Assembly: GCA_012861695.1 (NCBI GenBank)
Contig: JAAOOA010000060.1
Location: forward strand, 1,171,501-1,235,500
Reading direction: 5' to 3'
Source: Trematomus loennbergii
Lineage: Eukaryota; Chordata; Actinopteri; Perciformes; Nototheniidae
DNA: 64,000 nucleotides
Positions 13,125 to 26,938 of this stretch are shown piece after piece (position 1 is the stretch's first letter; each line of letters opens with the position of its first letter). Below the pieces are notes generated by a model, which saw nothing but the letters and a program-made list of their open reading frames with translations, was not told where the DNA came from and did not search any database. The translations under genes and the position numbers were made by a program.

Positions 13125-13950
13125 AAATGATATGCTTAAACACGCAGAAACAGAGGGATAGCCCGGAGACCTAGCTACTGAGGTTTACAAAGGAAATAAT
13201 AATCAACCAATTCACTTTCAACATAAAATGTCTGTATTTTTTAACCCCAAATAATAATCAGTACATTAAACAAACAACTCATGTCACAGACCATTTACCA
13301 GAAAAACTTAAATCCAATAGATACATAAACACAAACAAATAAGTCAAATTAACTCACGAAACATCAATTACTTATGTGACTCCGAGAGCCTACGATTGTT
13401 TACATCATGTGGATTGACTGTGAGTGAGTGGGGGGGGGGAAGAAGTATTTTTTGTCCTTTGTCACTCAGGGTAAGAGTGTGGTTCAGGGGACTGGGATGT
13501 GTGAAAGTAAAGTTGTAAAGTTCTGTTTTCCAGTCCAGAGTGTGGTGTGGGTCTAGAGTGCAAGAGGAGGAGAGTTGATATTGGTGTAGTGAGAATAACT
13601 TAACTGAGGTGACAGGCCAGAGTAGATCACTGGATTGCAGGTTTTAACTGGGAAGAGGAACGTTAAATGTTTCCCCAACAGCTCCTGGGTTCAGTGGCAA
13701 AAACTCCCAAAAATTGCCTAAATTATCTGATGAAGTCCATACGTATCCACTTTCCTCCTTGTTAGATTCCGACTTCCTCTTGGTTCTTTGTCCTCTCTTC
13801 AATGACATGCTGTCCTCCTTTTAACAGCACACAGGTGCCAATCATTTTCTTGATTGGTTTCCTCCAGCTTCTCTCAGGGTGCTTGATTAGCCACTCCCCT
13901 TTTTCTCAGGGAATCTGTAGGTGTGTTTACTTTTTCCCTGTCCTGCTACA
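13125..13950 (-). mobile_element. Ty3/gypsy-type LTR, minus orientation
   Basis: Read on the minus strand, a TGTAGCAGGACAGGG start at 13950 follows immediately on a polypurine tract (13951-13964), which is the expected 3' LTR junction. The far LTR end was not resolved, and the lower limit given is only where the gag fragment stops. Confidence 0.5.
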
Positions 13951-13964
13951 CTCTTCCCCCCTTG
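13951..13964 (-). other. Polypurine tract
   Basis: Minus-strand CAAGGGGGGAAGAG directly precedes the LTR start TGTAGCAGG. In LTR retrotransposons this tract primes plus-strand DNA synthesis. Confidence 0.55.
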
Positions 13965-14018
13965 ACAAGACCACGCTCAGTGGTCGCTGCGAGATTAGGA
14001 TCTTCCCACTGACTCTTA

Positions 14019-14706
14019 TGGCGCATTTCCACTACAGTTTAGGAACTGGGGTAGTATCTATAGTAACGCAGTGTAGGCGGAGCCGTGACGTCATCTTCAA
14101 TGAGAACCCAGAAAAACAACACAGCCGTTAGCTGTTAGCACTCAGAGCTCACAGCTCCTCATATATATTCAGAAACTAGACAAAAGTTAAACAAGTACAA
14201 ACCACAGACTGCCTGTGTCATGGCGAATACAGTCGCTGCTTTATTTATGTCTGTATAGGCCGTTGTTGTGAGTGTGGACGGTCGGAGCATATACTGCGTT
14301 AGCTTAGCCAATCTCCATTTAGAAAACACGCATTTTAAAAGGTTTTTCGCCTGCCGTCTGTCTGCAGACTTGACAAAGCATTAATTCATGGTTTTTACTA
14401 ACCGGTATGAGTATGTTGTTACTTCGGCATCATTTTGAAACGTGTATTACAATTAAATCACGGTCAAATATGTCCATCTTGTTGTAGTTGTAGCCCCCTT
14501 GCCAGCGATGCTCTCTCTAGTTTAGCATACTCAGCCCGACTCAGCCTCGTTGTCTCTGGCCCTAGACCCACGATTTTATGAGGCCAGAAAAACTGTGAAT
14601 TAGGACCGCCGGCCGGTACTAGGCCAAGTGGAAACGCAACCAAAGACGGGCCGCTGACGTCACAGCCCTCTTAAACCGTGATCCGCGCTGTAGTGGAAAC
14701 GCGCCA
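14019..14706. mobile_element. PIF/Harbinger-type element, 688 bp
   Basis: 19-bp inverted ends TGGCGCATTTCCACTACAG (14019) and CTGTAGTGGAAACGCGCCA (ending 14706) differ at one position. The flanks are TTA at 14016-14018 and 14707-14709, the TWA duplication typical of PIF/Harbinger. No transposase or Myb-like frame is visible, so it is non-autonomous. It interrupts the gypsy fragment between the polypurine tract and the coding relic at 14710. Confidence 0.8.
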
Positions 14707-14951
14707 TTAATCTAGGAATCCTAAGAAGTCCTCCTCCTCAGAGCTTTCCTGTAGAATATCCATTACTTTTTCCGGTCTATGAGTTCCAAGTCCTCAGCAC
14801 TTGGGTAGAAGGGTTTAAGGTTGCAGACATGCATTGTTCTCACATCTTGTAACCTCGTGTTGTAACCTAGTTCTAGTGTGATGTGTGTGTGAAAAATGCA
14901 TTCGATGAAAACGGTTGCATTTATCCCAGAGTAAGAGTCATCTCTCTCCAC
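14707..14951 (-). pseudogene. Possible gypsy pol C-terminal relic
   Basis: The minus-strand frame ends VRTMHVCNLKPFYPSAEDLELIDRKK. A V.HVCNLKP(Y/F) stretch resembles the C-terminal end of gypsy integrases, and the position upstream of the polypurine tract and LTR on the same strand fits. The Harbinger element separates it from that tract. No catalytic integrase core is present here, so the call is tentative. Confidence 0.4.
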
Positions 14952-15054
14952 AATGCCACATTTCCCAATAATGTCCGTTTCAAAGACACGGCATTATGAC
15001 GGGGCGCGCGCCCCCCCCCCCCCGAGAGCGGGCCGCGGTGCGTTCAAGGACCTC

Positions 15055-17113
15055 AGTAGAGAATCACCTCCGGAGGGGGTCTCCACTGGGACGGGTGACC
15101 TCCTACATTACAGTGTTCACGGAGAACAGGATGGGGAGGGGCCTGCCACAATCTCCTAGAGCTACGGCAGTAGTGTTGGTCCTCCAGCATTTCAAACCCT
15201 TAAATCGGGGGAGACATGTAATGGTCAGGAGCGACAACAGCACCACAGTGGCTTTATCAACAGGCAGGGCGGAGTCGGCTCCACCGCTTTGTTGACCACA
15301 GCGGAGAAACTGTGGTTATGGGCTTCAGAGGTGGTGTTATCTCTGGGAGCCCTCCACATTCCGGGTCTCTCCTGGGGAGAGTGAGGCGGGAACGTCTGTC
15401 AATCATCCTAGTAGCGCCGGATCACGTCAGGGCTCCGTGGTACTCAGAGATGACACAGATGAAGGTGGGCCAGCCCTGGGCGCTTCCCCAGTTCTGGGGG
15501 GCGATGTCTCAAGAGGCAGGTGCAATCGGAGCGTTACCCACTCTGGGCCGACCTCTCCAGGCTTGGCTCCTGAGAGAGACAGGTGGATTGTCTGACAGTG
15601 TTATTCAGTCTATCCAGGCAGCTAGAGCGGGATCCACCACAGCCTGTTACAGGCCGAAGTGGCTGGGATTCCTGCGATGGTGTGAGGAGCAGAAAATAGA
15701 GCCCCTATCTTGTGAGTTGGGATCTATTTTGTCGTACTTACAGTTATTGGTGTTCAGGGGGCTTGCTCATTCCACAGTGAAAGTGTATGCAGCAGCCATC
15801 TCGTCCTGCCATGAGGGATTTGACGGCAGGTCAGCCTTTTCTCAGCCACTGATGTTGCGGTTTTTACATGGGGTCAGGAGGCTGCGCCCAGTAGTGCACG
15901 CCTCCGCCCCGCAGTGGGACCTGCCGCTGGTGCTCGAGGCTCTGGTCTCAGAACCATTTGAGCCTCTGGAGCTCTCCTCCCTGAAAGCACTGTCATGGAA
16001 GACAGCATTGCTACTTGCCTTAACGTCAGCCAAGAGAGTGTCCGAGTTAACCGCTCTATCGGTGCACCCGAGTTGCTTGGTGATCCGGGGTGACCAGAGC
16101 GGGGCGACACTCAGACAGAACCCTTCCTTTGTGCCTAAGAGCCTAACCCCTAGATTCCACCGGGTCCGTCTGCGGCGCGTTACGGGCGCGTTACGGCTGC
16201 GCCGCGGTGCTCACGGCGATCGCGGCCACTCTAGTCAATGGGTGCTATTCCACCACACGCGGCGCGTTACGCTCAGAAGCATCCCAGAAGCGGCTCGGCA
16301 CAGGGCTCCTCTAAAATTAGGATCGAGTAAGTAGGAGGAGAAATGCCAGCGTTCTCCTCCGGTTTACAGGCACTGTGTAAATTATATATATAGAATAATT
16401 ATGATGATGAATGCATTTTTTTACCACTAAATACAGCAACACATCTTTGATTCATGTCGTTTATAACTGGAATATTACAGTTATTATTAACTTTGTCTGT
16501 ACAAAGTAGCCTGTCCAGGAAATATGCCCAAATCAACAAAAACTGCGAGCCGGCAGGCAAGACGCTCCGCTTCTGAAATGCTTCTGAAACGCGCCTGGTA
16601 GGGTATGACGCCGGAGGAGGCCGGACCAAAACCGCAACGCGGCGCAGACGGACCCGGTGGAATCTAGGGGTAAGGAGTGCGTTCAGGTCGAGGGCTATTC
16701 AGTTGGGGGGCTTTAATCTTCCACCCCATAGTGGGGCTAGGGAGGCTAAATTGCACCTCCTCTGCCCGGTGCGTGCGCTAGCATGTTATGTGGAGCGCAC
16801 GGCTGCCCTTAGACGCACTGAACAGCTGTTTGTGTGCTTCGGGGGCCGGGTGACCAGGAAAGCCCTGTCCAATAAACGCCTGGCAGGCTGGCTCTGCGAG
16901 TGCATTGCACATGCCTACGGACAGGCGAGGAGAGCCTTCCCCACGGGGGTCCGTGCACACTCTACACGGGCTGTGGCTGTGTCAACAGCCTTATTTCAAA
17001 GGCGTGTGTGTGGAGGACATATGCAAGGCGGCGTCTTCATAAAGTTTTATCTCTTGGACATGTCTGGCTCCTTTTCATCGTCTGTGCTTGCTGGGGCAAC
17101 GCAGGACTGGTGA
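15055..17113 (+). pseudogene. DIRS-type retrotransposon: RNase H remnant and tyrosine recombinase
   Basis: An RNase H-like stretch comes first (about 15150-15420, motifs LQHFKPLNRGRHVMVRSDNSTTVAL and LSIILVAPDHVRAPWYSEM). The tyrosine recombinase follows. Its core-binding part is TTACYRPKWLGFLRWCEEQ with HSTVKVYAAAISSCHEGF, and its catalytic part holds the first arginine in SAKRVSELTAL (near 16030). After an interruption come HSTRA (near 16957, the H-x-x-R pair) and KFYLLDM (near 17046, the nucleophilic tyrosine). In DIRS elements this enzyme integrates circular DNA copies instead of an integrase. Lesions: the 524-bp insertion at 16147, a shifted frame between about 16998 and 17038, and a rearranged RNase H. 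The catalytic R-H-R-Y set is all visible. The 5' part (gag, reverse transcriptase) is absent. Confidence 0.9.
16147..16670. mobile_element. Harbinger-like MITE inserted in the DIRS recombinase
   Basis: Inverted ends of about 28 bp or more start CCCCTAGATTCCACCGGGTC at 16147 and mirror at 16670. The flanks are TAA on both sides (16144-16146 and 16671-16673), a TWA-type duplication. The coding frame of the recombinase stops in it and resumes after it in a compatible frame once one TAA copy is discounted. The left subterminal region is very CpG-rich. No coding capacity is visible. Confidence 0.85.
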
Positions 17114-17812
17114 GGAGGGAGGGGGGCTGTGGGTCAGTGGGCATCTGACCCCCTCCCCGGGCGTAATGCGCTTACGTTTCCCCGGGCCCCCGGTCCGGGG
17201 GACGTGACGCGCAGGGGGCTGGAGGACTCTTTCCCCCTGCTTTAGGGCAGGGGGGGGGAGTCCTCCACGTCATAGCACACCTCCGCGGGGTAAGCGTGTC
17301 AGGTGTACTCTGTCAGTCGCAGCCCCAACTTCTCCACGATTACGACCGAGGGAGAGGTGAGTGAGGCGCTGCGGCTGCTAACCAGAAAGCCGGTCAGAGA
17401 CAGTGAGATGGAACAGTGTTGTTGTGGGACGACAGCGCGTGTATACAGCCTGTGAGAGATATAACGAGGGGTTACGTATGGTAACACTTGTTATATCAAA
17501 ACAGGCGGAGCCCTCTACTCGGGGGCCCTGACTGTCCTATGCTGCTCGCTGAAGAGAAGTGTAGGATGACGGGAACAGGAGGCGTGGCCACCTTATATAC
17601 GGTGGGTTTGTGCACGCATTCAGGTAGGCCCACCCGGGGCCGGCTACGTCTATAGAATTCTCAGTAGGTGAATGCTCGCATGATAAGGTAGTACCTATAG
17701 AATTCTCAGTAGGTGAATGCTCGCATGGTAAGGTAGTACCCATAGAGTCCAGTAGAGGGCTCCGCCTGTGTTTATATAACAAGGGTTAGCATACGTAACC
17801 CCTCGTTTTACC
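17114..17812 (+). mobile_element. DIRS 3' terminal region with inverted repeats
   Basis: GC-rich, non-coding DNA follows the recombinase. A 55-bp inverted repeat links 17465-17519 (CGAGGGGTTACGTATGG...) to 17751-17805 with few mismatches, as expected of DIRS terminal and internal complementary regions. Between them a 45-bp unit (TATAGAATTCTCAGTAGGTG...) is present twice, at 17651 and 17696. No left counterpart exists upstream, so the element is 5'-truncated. Confidence 0.75.
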
Positions 17813-17829
17813 CCGGCTGATATTTCACT

Positions 17830-17945
17830 AAATCCACTGTTTTAATTGTTCCCTATATTGCCCCTATGCCCTGTAAGGTGTCCTTGGGTGCTATGAAAGG
17901 CGCCGCCAAATAAAATGTATTATTATTATTATTATTATTATTAAT
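17830..17945 (+). repeat. LINE/SINE 3' tail with (ATT)n
   Basis: CTGTAAGGTGTCCTTGGGTG followed by GAAAGGCGCCGCCAAATAAA and an ATT trinucleotide array at about 17921-17943 looks like the 3' tail shared by fish LINEs and the SINEs they mobilise. The body of the element is missing. A related tail lies in the opposite orientation at 55228-55305. Confidence 0.5.
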
Positions 17946-17959
17946 TGAAAGCCATTCCA

Positions 17960-18212
17960 AGTGACGACCTCATGAAGCTGACTGAGAGAAGCCAAGAGTG
18001 TGCAAAGCTGTCATCAAGGCAAAAGGGGCTACTTTGAAGAATATAAAATATAAATATTCTGGATTTTTTAACACTTTTTTGTTAACTAAATAATTCCATA
18101 TGTGTTCTTTCATAGTTTTGATGTCTTCAGTATTAATCTACAAAGTAGAAAAAAATCAAATAAATAAAAAACTTCGAATTTGAAGGTGTGTCCAAACTTT
18201 TGACTGGTAGTG
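17960..18212 (+). mobile_element. Tc1/mariner 3' end
   Basis: Ends AAGGTGTGTCCAAACTTTTG then ACTGGTAGTG followed by TA at 18213, matching the Tc1-like terminal repeat of many fish and its TA target. Upstream, GACCTCATGAAGCTGACTGAGAG resembles the end of a Tc1 transposase coding region. The rest of the transposase is absent. Confidence 0.75.
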
Positions 18213-18214
18213 TA

Positions 18215-18765
18215 TATGTAAATGGTTAAGTACATTGACTCAAGTACTGCTTTTGAGTATCACCATTTTATGCTACTTTGTACTTCTACCCTAATACAAT
18301 TCAAAAGGTAAATATTGTGTTTTTACTCCACTACATTTTATTTACAAGTTACTTTACAGATTTGGATTAATGATGTGAAATATAATCAACTCTTAAATCA
18401 GACTTTAGTTACACCTGGAGTAAAGTCACAAGCTACCTGCAGTAAATAAAATAATAAAAATGAGCTCAAACTTTACCAGCTTTGATAAACATAATCATGC
18501 ATCAATAATTATTATCATATGATATAATATATAATGAGTAAAAGTAGTCATTGTGCAGATTGGCCCATTTCGGAATGATATTATATTATTTCGAAATGGG
18601 CCAATATGCATTTGGTTCTTTAAGTATATTTTGATGGTAATACTTTTGTACTTTTACTGGAGTAACATTTTGAATACAGGACTTTTACTTGTAACAGAGT
18701 ATTTCTACACTCTGGTACTTCTACTTTTAATTAATTACAAGATCTGAGTACTTATTCCACCTCTG
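18215..18765 (+). mobile_element. Tol2-like hAT MITE, copy 1
   Basis: Many copies of the words AAGTAC, TTTTACT and ACTCCACTACATTT are present, with a right end ATTCCACCTCTG (the inverse of the Tol2-type start CAGAGGTG). Left subterminal TTAAGTACATTGACTCAAGT fits, but the very tip is missing next to the Tc1 end. A stem-loop at 18560-18604 (TTGGCCCATTTCG inverted) lies inside. Related copies are at 23649, 55640 and 62165. Confidence 0.7.
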
Positions 18766-21714
<2,949 letters not shown>

Positions 21715-21955
21715 TAATTTGCCGAGCTCCGCTACGGGAGCGATGAGAAGTGAGGCAGGGACGTGCTCTGCCTCTTGTAAGCCCACAGTAACTTGCTGGA
21801 GCACGGGCACTAATTTAGCGCGGGCACTTATTTTGTGAGCGCGCTCAAGCCAGTTACTGTGGGGTGAGGTGAGGCACAGATGAGCTCTGCCTCACCTCAG
21901 AATGCGTCACCCCACAGAAACTGGCTGGAAAGCGGGCCCTAAGTGCATGCCTGTT
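21715..21955. repeat. GC-rich stretch with nested inverted repeats
   Basis: CCCACAGTAACT (21782) is mirrored at 21852-21863, and TGAGGTGAGGCA (21865) is mirrored at 21888-21899. GAGGCAGGG/CTCTGCCTC-type words repeat. It contrasts with the AT-rich surroundings and may be a fold-back element fragment; I do not recognise it. Confidence 0.35.
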
Positions 21956-22224
21956 CCCATCTCACTGTAGGTCACCAATGTAATGTTTGTAGATCCCTTT
22001 ATTACATTTATCCTCGCCAATAGTCTCTAAATAACTTATTTCACGTATATATGATATTTAGGCTCGCTGGTCTCATCGTACAACGGCAATGAAAAAAGCA
22101 CCAGGGGAGGCAGCCATAACCTCTGCCGCACTGAAGGGGGCGCACGTGAGCCCACAGGTTCTTGTTGCTACTGTAATTCTACGCAGAGACGACGTAACAA
22201 CAAACTAGACTTTTGAACCTACAG

Positions 22225-22304
22225 GAAGATAAGGAGGACTTTTACAAAAAAGTAATAGAGATTGTTGTCCAGAAGGATAGCATGGACTTCATCTTCAAGT
22301 CAAG
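22225..22304 (+). other. Candidate short exon between splice-like signals
   Basis: CTACAG precedes 22225 and AAG|GTAAGA follows 22304. Between them one frame is open for 80 bp and reads EDKEDFYKKVIEIVVQKDSMDFIFKS. The length is not a multiple of three. No neighbouring exon was recognised, and it could belong to a host gene or a transposon. Chance occurrence of such signals is common. Confidence 0.2.
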
Positions 22305-23648
22305 GTAAGACCACATTTGTAATGAAAATGGGATCTTACTAAGAAAGAACAATCCAATATTTAGATTTTGGGTATCCTTTTGTTGAACGGTCTGTTTAAA
22401 ATGAATCGAAGCATCAGACTAAAAAAGCTTTTGAAAATAACCGAATATTTCGATTACGGTCAAAATATAATATTTGTCAGTGCCTCACCAGCCATGAACC
22501 TCACCGCACGTCACTGCAGTACAGGACACGTCACTCATTTCAGACGATTAACACCTGAAGGCTTTGTGTTCATCTGCAGGATCACAATAAGTGACCTTAA
22601 GATGCAAGAGTCAAACGCAGAGATGAAATTAAAAAAATGATAACTTCCATATCCATACTGACCAGAATCAAGTATATAGCTACAGACCAGCAGTGGTAAT
22701 TCTTTATTGATTTATGTTGTACTGTATTTAGTCGGATGTCCCTTTTAAGAGTTCATACTTGGAAGTTGGGCAAATTGTACCTTGTATATTTACATTTAAT
22801 TTTAAATCTGCTATTACTTTGCACACTTAATTAAACTTATGTTTACATTTTGTTTTAGGTTGGCCAATCATAGTGTATAATTGATAGAGATACTTGATAG
22901 ATCTACAACTGCATGTTTCACTGTAAATATGTACATATTTTATTGTATTAATTGTTATATTTCTGCTGTTGAGACACTGTTTATTTTTTTATCTCATTTT
23001 TATGTCAAGTGCAAAGACTTGTTGACATGCTTTTGTGACCATTTCTTTCTCCAAATTCCGATTTAAAAAGTATATCTAATCTAAAATGTTCTACCAATGA
23101 TCCGCCCATCCTGCACTCCTACATTTCTCAAAAAGTTGTTTCATTTCAAATGTAATTCAGTAAAAAATCAGCAGCCTCAGAATGCAGCTGATGCCAGCAG
23201 AGAGTCGATCCAGACCTGAGACCAGATCCTGACACGTCCACTCCACATTCATGAACCCGTTCCAACATCCTCACAGCGAACACTGTCACAGCTGACAACC
23301 AACAGTTGCAAGTTAAGCAGTGGAATTAACAAATAAAATACATTTAGAGAAAAAACATGAATCCACTGATCATCCAGAGACCCTCGGCTCCATTTAACAA
23401 CAAACCTGCCCACTACCTAATTTCATAATTCACGTGTTTAATGCTCTCCCCGCTCCAGGGCTGTCTGGGGTCTTCAGGGTTTATATCCAAGACCTTTGTC
23501 TGATGTCCCCCCCCCCCCTGCCCCATAGCTCTCACCAGACAATGAAGACACCAACAAGAGTGAAACAGTTTTAATGAATGCCTGTCATTGACACCCATCT
23601 CAGTGTTTCTCAGTGCAGTATCAGCACATATGTTCCTATATCTACTAG
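22305..23648. other. Anonymous AT-rich DNA
   Basis: No gene recognised. A C12 run lies at 23507-23518. Confidence 0.4.
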
Positions 23649-24296
23649 CAGTGGTGTAATGAGGTGAAGTCCATTTTACTTCAGTATTTTTTTTGTAATG
23701 CTACTGTATACAGTACTTCTACTCCATACAATTTGGAAGCCAATATTGTACTTTTCGCTCCACAATTTAATTAAATGTATAATGTCAACAGATTTCACAT
23801 AACTGTATTAGGTTAGTTGAAAGCATTAATATTGAGTTGAACTAACTAACCTAATACAGTTATGTGAAATCTGTTGACGTAATACATTTAAATAAAGTAA
23901 ACTTTAAAAAATGTCAGTGCACTACATTTATTAGATAAAATGAGTTACCAGTTAATTTACATATTCACATTATATGCTAGAACATAGACAAAAAAGTAAT
24001 ACAAAAACTATGATATATAATTATAGGTTAAGATATCCAGCAGTAATACAATAATTAAAAATAGCTGCATCTGTGATGAACACATTAATGCATTAAAAGA
24101 AAATTCACTAAATTAATATATATGATTCTAAAATGGGACATCACACTCAATAGTTTTAGTATAGTTTCTTTTTATTTTACTTTTAGGCTACTTTTACTTA
24201 AATAGGATTTTAGATGCAGGACTTTTACTTTTTTTAAACTCTAATAGTTCTACTTTTACTGGAGTAAAATATCTGAGACTTCTTACAGCACTACTG
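23649..24296. mobile_element. Tol2-like hAT MITE, copy 2, interrupted
   Basis: Starts CAGTGGTGTAATGAGG and ends CTTACAGCACTACTG, with internal TTTTACTGGAGTAAAATATC and repeated ACTTTTACTT words. It has the composition of the Tol2-like family seen at 18215. No clear 8-bp duplication survives. A palindromic MITE splits it at 23766-23919 within the word CTCCAC/ACTACATTT. Confidence 0.6.
23766..23919. mobile_element. Palindromic MITE, copy 1
   Basis: Arms TTTAATTAAATGTATAATG and their reverse complement enclose GATTTCACATAACTGTATTA on both sides of a short loop. Near-identical arms occur at 32068 and 32588. The left tip (CACTGAAAA...) is missing here, while the right tip CAGTG is kept. Confidence 0.75.
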
Positions 24297-24639
24297 GTGC
24301 GTTCTCTTATTGGAAGTGTCTCAGTCTCTCTCACAGAGACCTGAGTGCTCCATGCAGGCCTGACATGTCAAAGTGTCAGCTGTCACACAGCGTTCATGAA
24401 TGATGAGGATTTGAAATGAATCAGACTTTTGCCACTTCAACCACAAACGTCTCACTTCGTTCATATTTCCATCCACTTTTTAACAGTCTGCTATGACAGA
24501 TAATGACTGGGTGAAAGTTTGCTGAGAACAGGAAGTAGCTGCAGCCTCACTCCGTGTGGAGAGCTCCAATTAACAGTATAGCCAATCAGAAATCAGCCTC
24601 CACATTCATTATCTGCAATTAAGCACTCAGCGGACAACT
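24297..24639. other. Anonymous DNA
   Basis: No gene or element recognised. Confidence 0.4.
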
Positions 24640-24960
24640 TGTCACACACGCACGCGCACAGGCTAACATCCTCTCTCCAGCTGAGGGTAATAATTAGAGC
24701 TCTCCTCACCTGAGCACGAGACCGGGGTCCTCTCTGCCGTCAGTCCGCGCGATGCACCCTCCACCGCCACGCGCGCCTCCTCTTCTCCTCCGCCGGCAGA
24801 TGTGTGTGTGTGTGTGAGAGGGTGTGTGTGACCGAGGGGAGCGCGAGGCTGCCGGTATCTGGATGTAGTGTGGAGGATACCGGGGAGAGTGCTGCCGTTA
24901 TGAAGACTCTCTCTCCCCCTCCCTCTCTTTAACCCTGTGATGATGGAGATGAGACATTCA
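24640..24960 (-). other. CpG-rich block, candidate non-coding first exon (minus strand)
   Basis: A short GC- and CpG-rich island in AT-rich DNA, rich in CCGCC, GCGCG and CT-tract words. On the minus strand it ends CGTGCTCAG|GTGAGG, a good 5' splice-site match with the exon end at 24710. This is the look of a vertebrate promoter-proximal 5' UTR exon. No downstream coding exon could be identified in the 24 kb to the left, and one minus-strand frame (24663-25010) has no known motif. Confidence 0.3.
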
Positions 24961-26830
24961 CGGTCAGCAGATCTTCCGAGCTCTGCTGCTGTGTACACTG
25001 GAACACACATGTTTCACTTGGTCAATATGTCCAATATTCTTTTCAATTTTAAGAAAACATTTTTTGTAAAAACTGAATTATTTATCATTTTGACCCAATT
25101 GGGTGTTAAATATGAAATAGCTTCAGTCACTATATGCCACTATCAAACAAATAAACCACTGCTAATATTTTGGATATCACATATATCCCATAATGAGCAT
25201 TATTTTAAGAATCCAACAAGTAAAACATTTGCTTATATGTTCAGCTTCATGGCTAAATGTTCATAAACTATATGAGAACTGTTCATACAAATTAGATAAA
25301 GAAATAATAGACTCATTATGAACACAACTAAACTCATTTGAATCCATTATCATTAGTTAAATATGTGATTGTTATTCTGTGGCTGTAAGTCATTTTTACC
25401 TTTTTGGTGAATTAAAAATATCATTTTCATCATAATGTCAGTATTGAAGCTAAATGCAAAAAAAGCCCTTTTAAATGGATTTGCATTGTAATAATAATAA
25501 TAATATGACAGCAATGAAGGAACTAAAGTCCTTTCCATTACACGTTACAGTGGAGAGGAAATGTGGTTGTCTCATGACTGATGCAACAGTCATCAATGTT
25601 AAAACCGTCACACAAATGTAAAGCAAACCTGTTTCAAAACAGTCCGGCTAAAAGAGTTCAAACCAAGATTAAGAAGTCAAAAATAATGGCCTTTAGTCAT
25701 TTTGTTTAACGACAGAGTGGTTTTACAGCGTTAGTGGCAAGGAGAACAACCAGGCCTCAGAGAAAACTAGTGATATACATTGTCATGGTCCAACAAATAT
25801 ATTTCTGATGTTGCGGCACATAATAGATAGCTCCTTATTTGTCAAAGGCTTGAACTGCACATTCAGGCCTTTCCTTCAGCTGAAACACATGCCATCTAAA
25901 TATCATTCATACATTCATAAAGTCAGAAAATGAATCCTCTGCTGGGATTCTCCAGACCTCTGAAGTGTCTGTTAGCTGGAGCAGAGGTCGGGCTCTGAAC
26001 GCAGAGGATCGACTGTTGAATGGATTTGTTTTTCTACGCTCTGCAGAAGAAATCAGCTCTCTGTTGTTTCAGAGCAGAACTTAGAGCATGTGTTGACCTC
26101 TGGAGGTCACTGTGTCTCTGACAGGCAGCAGGCTAACATGCCAACTGAAGACTGAGAGTCTGTGTATCTTATCTGGATGGCTTTCTCTGTTTTAGCCAAC
26201 GCATTGAAGAAAACTAATAGAATTGCCCTACAGTGTGTTAAGATCTCAGAATCTTACAGAGAGCTGGATCAGATTGTAAATCCCTCACTGTCCTCAGATT
26301 GATATATTGAGTTGCAGATTCAACGTGTTGTTTCTCCCACAGCTGTGATGATGTTTACTTTAAAACAAGTCAAATATGGATCTGATTGATATGTGATGGT
26401 ATTTAATAAAGTAGATTGTTACAAGTCAATTGTATATCCATCTAATGAAGAAAAAACAAATGCATTATGATTAATTTCATTATCTCTGCAATGTTAATAA
26501 ATACATTTCCTACAGTAATAGATAACTATATGAAGATGACATCTAGACAAGATGACTACCCTGAGAACAAGGAGCACTGACATATTTATAACAAAGAAAT
26601 GCATTTATTCCACATATATATTTAATTTAAAAGTATACAAAAGTTAATCCACTTTACAGTATTTTATTTTCCATTCTTTTTTTTATTTGACATGTTTATA
26701 TTGTTTGTATTCCTGCAACTTCATTGCACCATTGTGTGTATTATTGAACTAATTGTGTCTTCCTTTTTTGTATTACACAGGAACATATAAATAAGAGATA
26801 CAAATCTGAATGAAAACACACAGCTAGGTG
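24961..26830. other. Anonymous DNA, few repeats
   Basis: No gene, inverted terminal repeat or TE signature. Regulatory function cannot be judged from one sequence. Confidence 0.4.
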
Positions 26831-26938
26831 AGTGTGTGTGTGTGTGTGTGTGTGTGCGTGTGTGTGTGCGTGTGCGTGTGCGTGTGCGTGTGCGTGTGTG
26901 TGCGTGTGCGTGCGTGTGTGTGTGCGTGCGTGTGTGTG
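26831..26938. repeat. (TG)n array with CG interruptions
   Basis: A TG array of about 108 bp interspersed with regular CGTG words, an alternating purine-pyrimidine tract. Confidence 0.95.
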
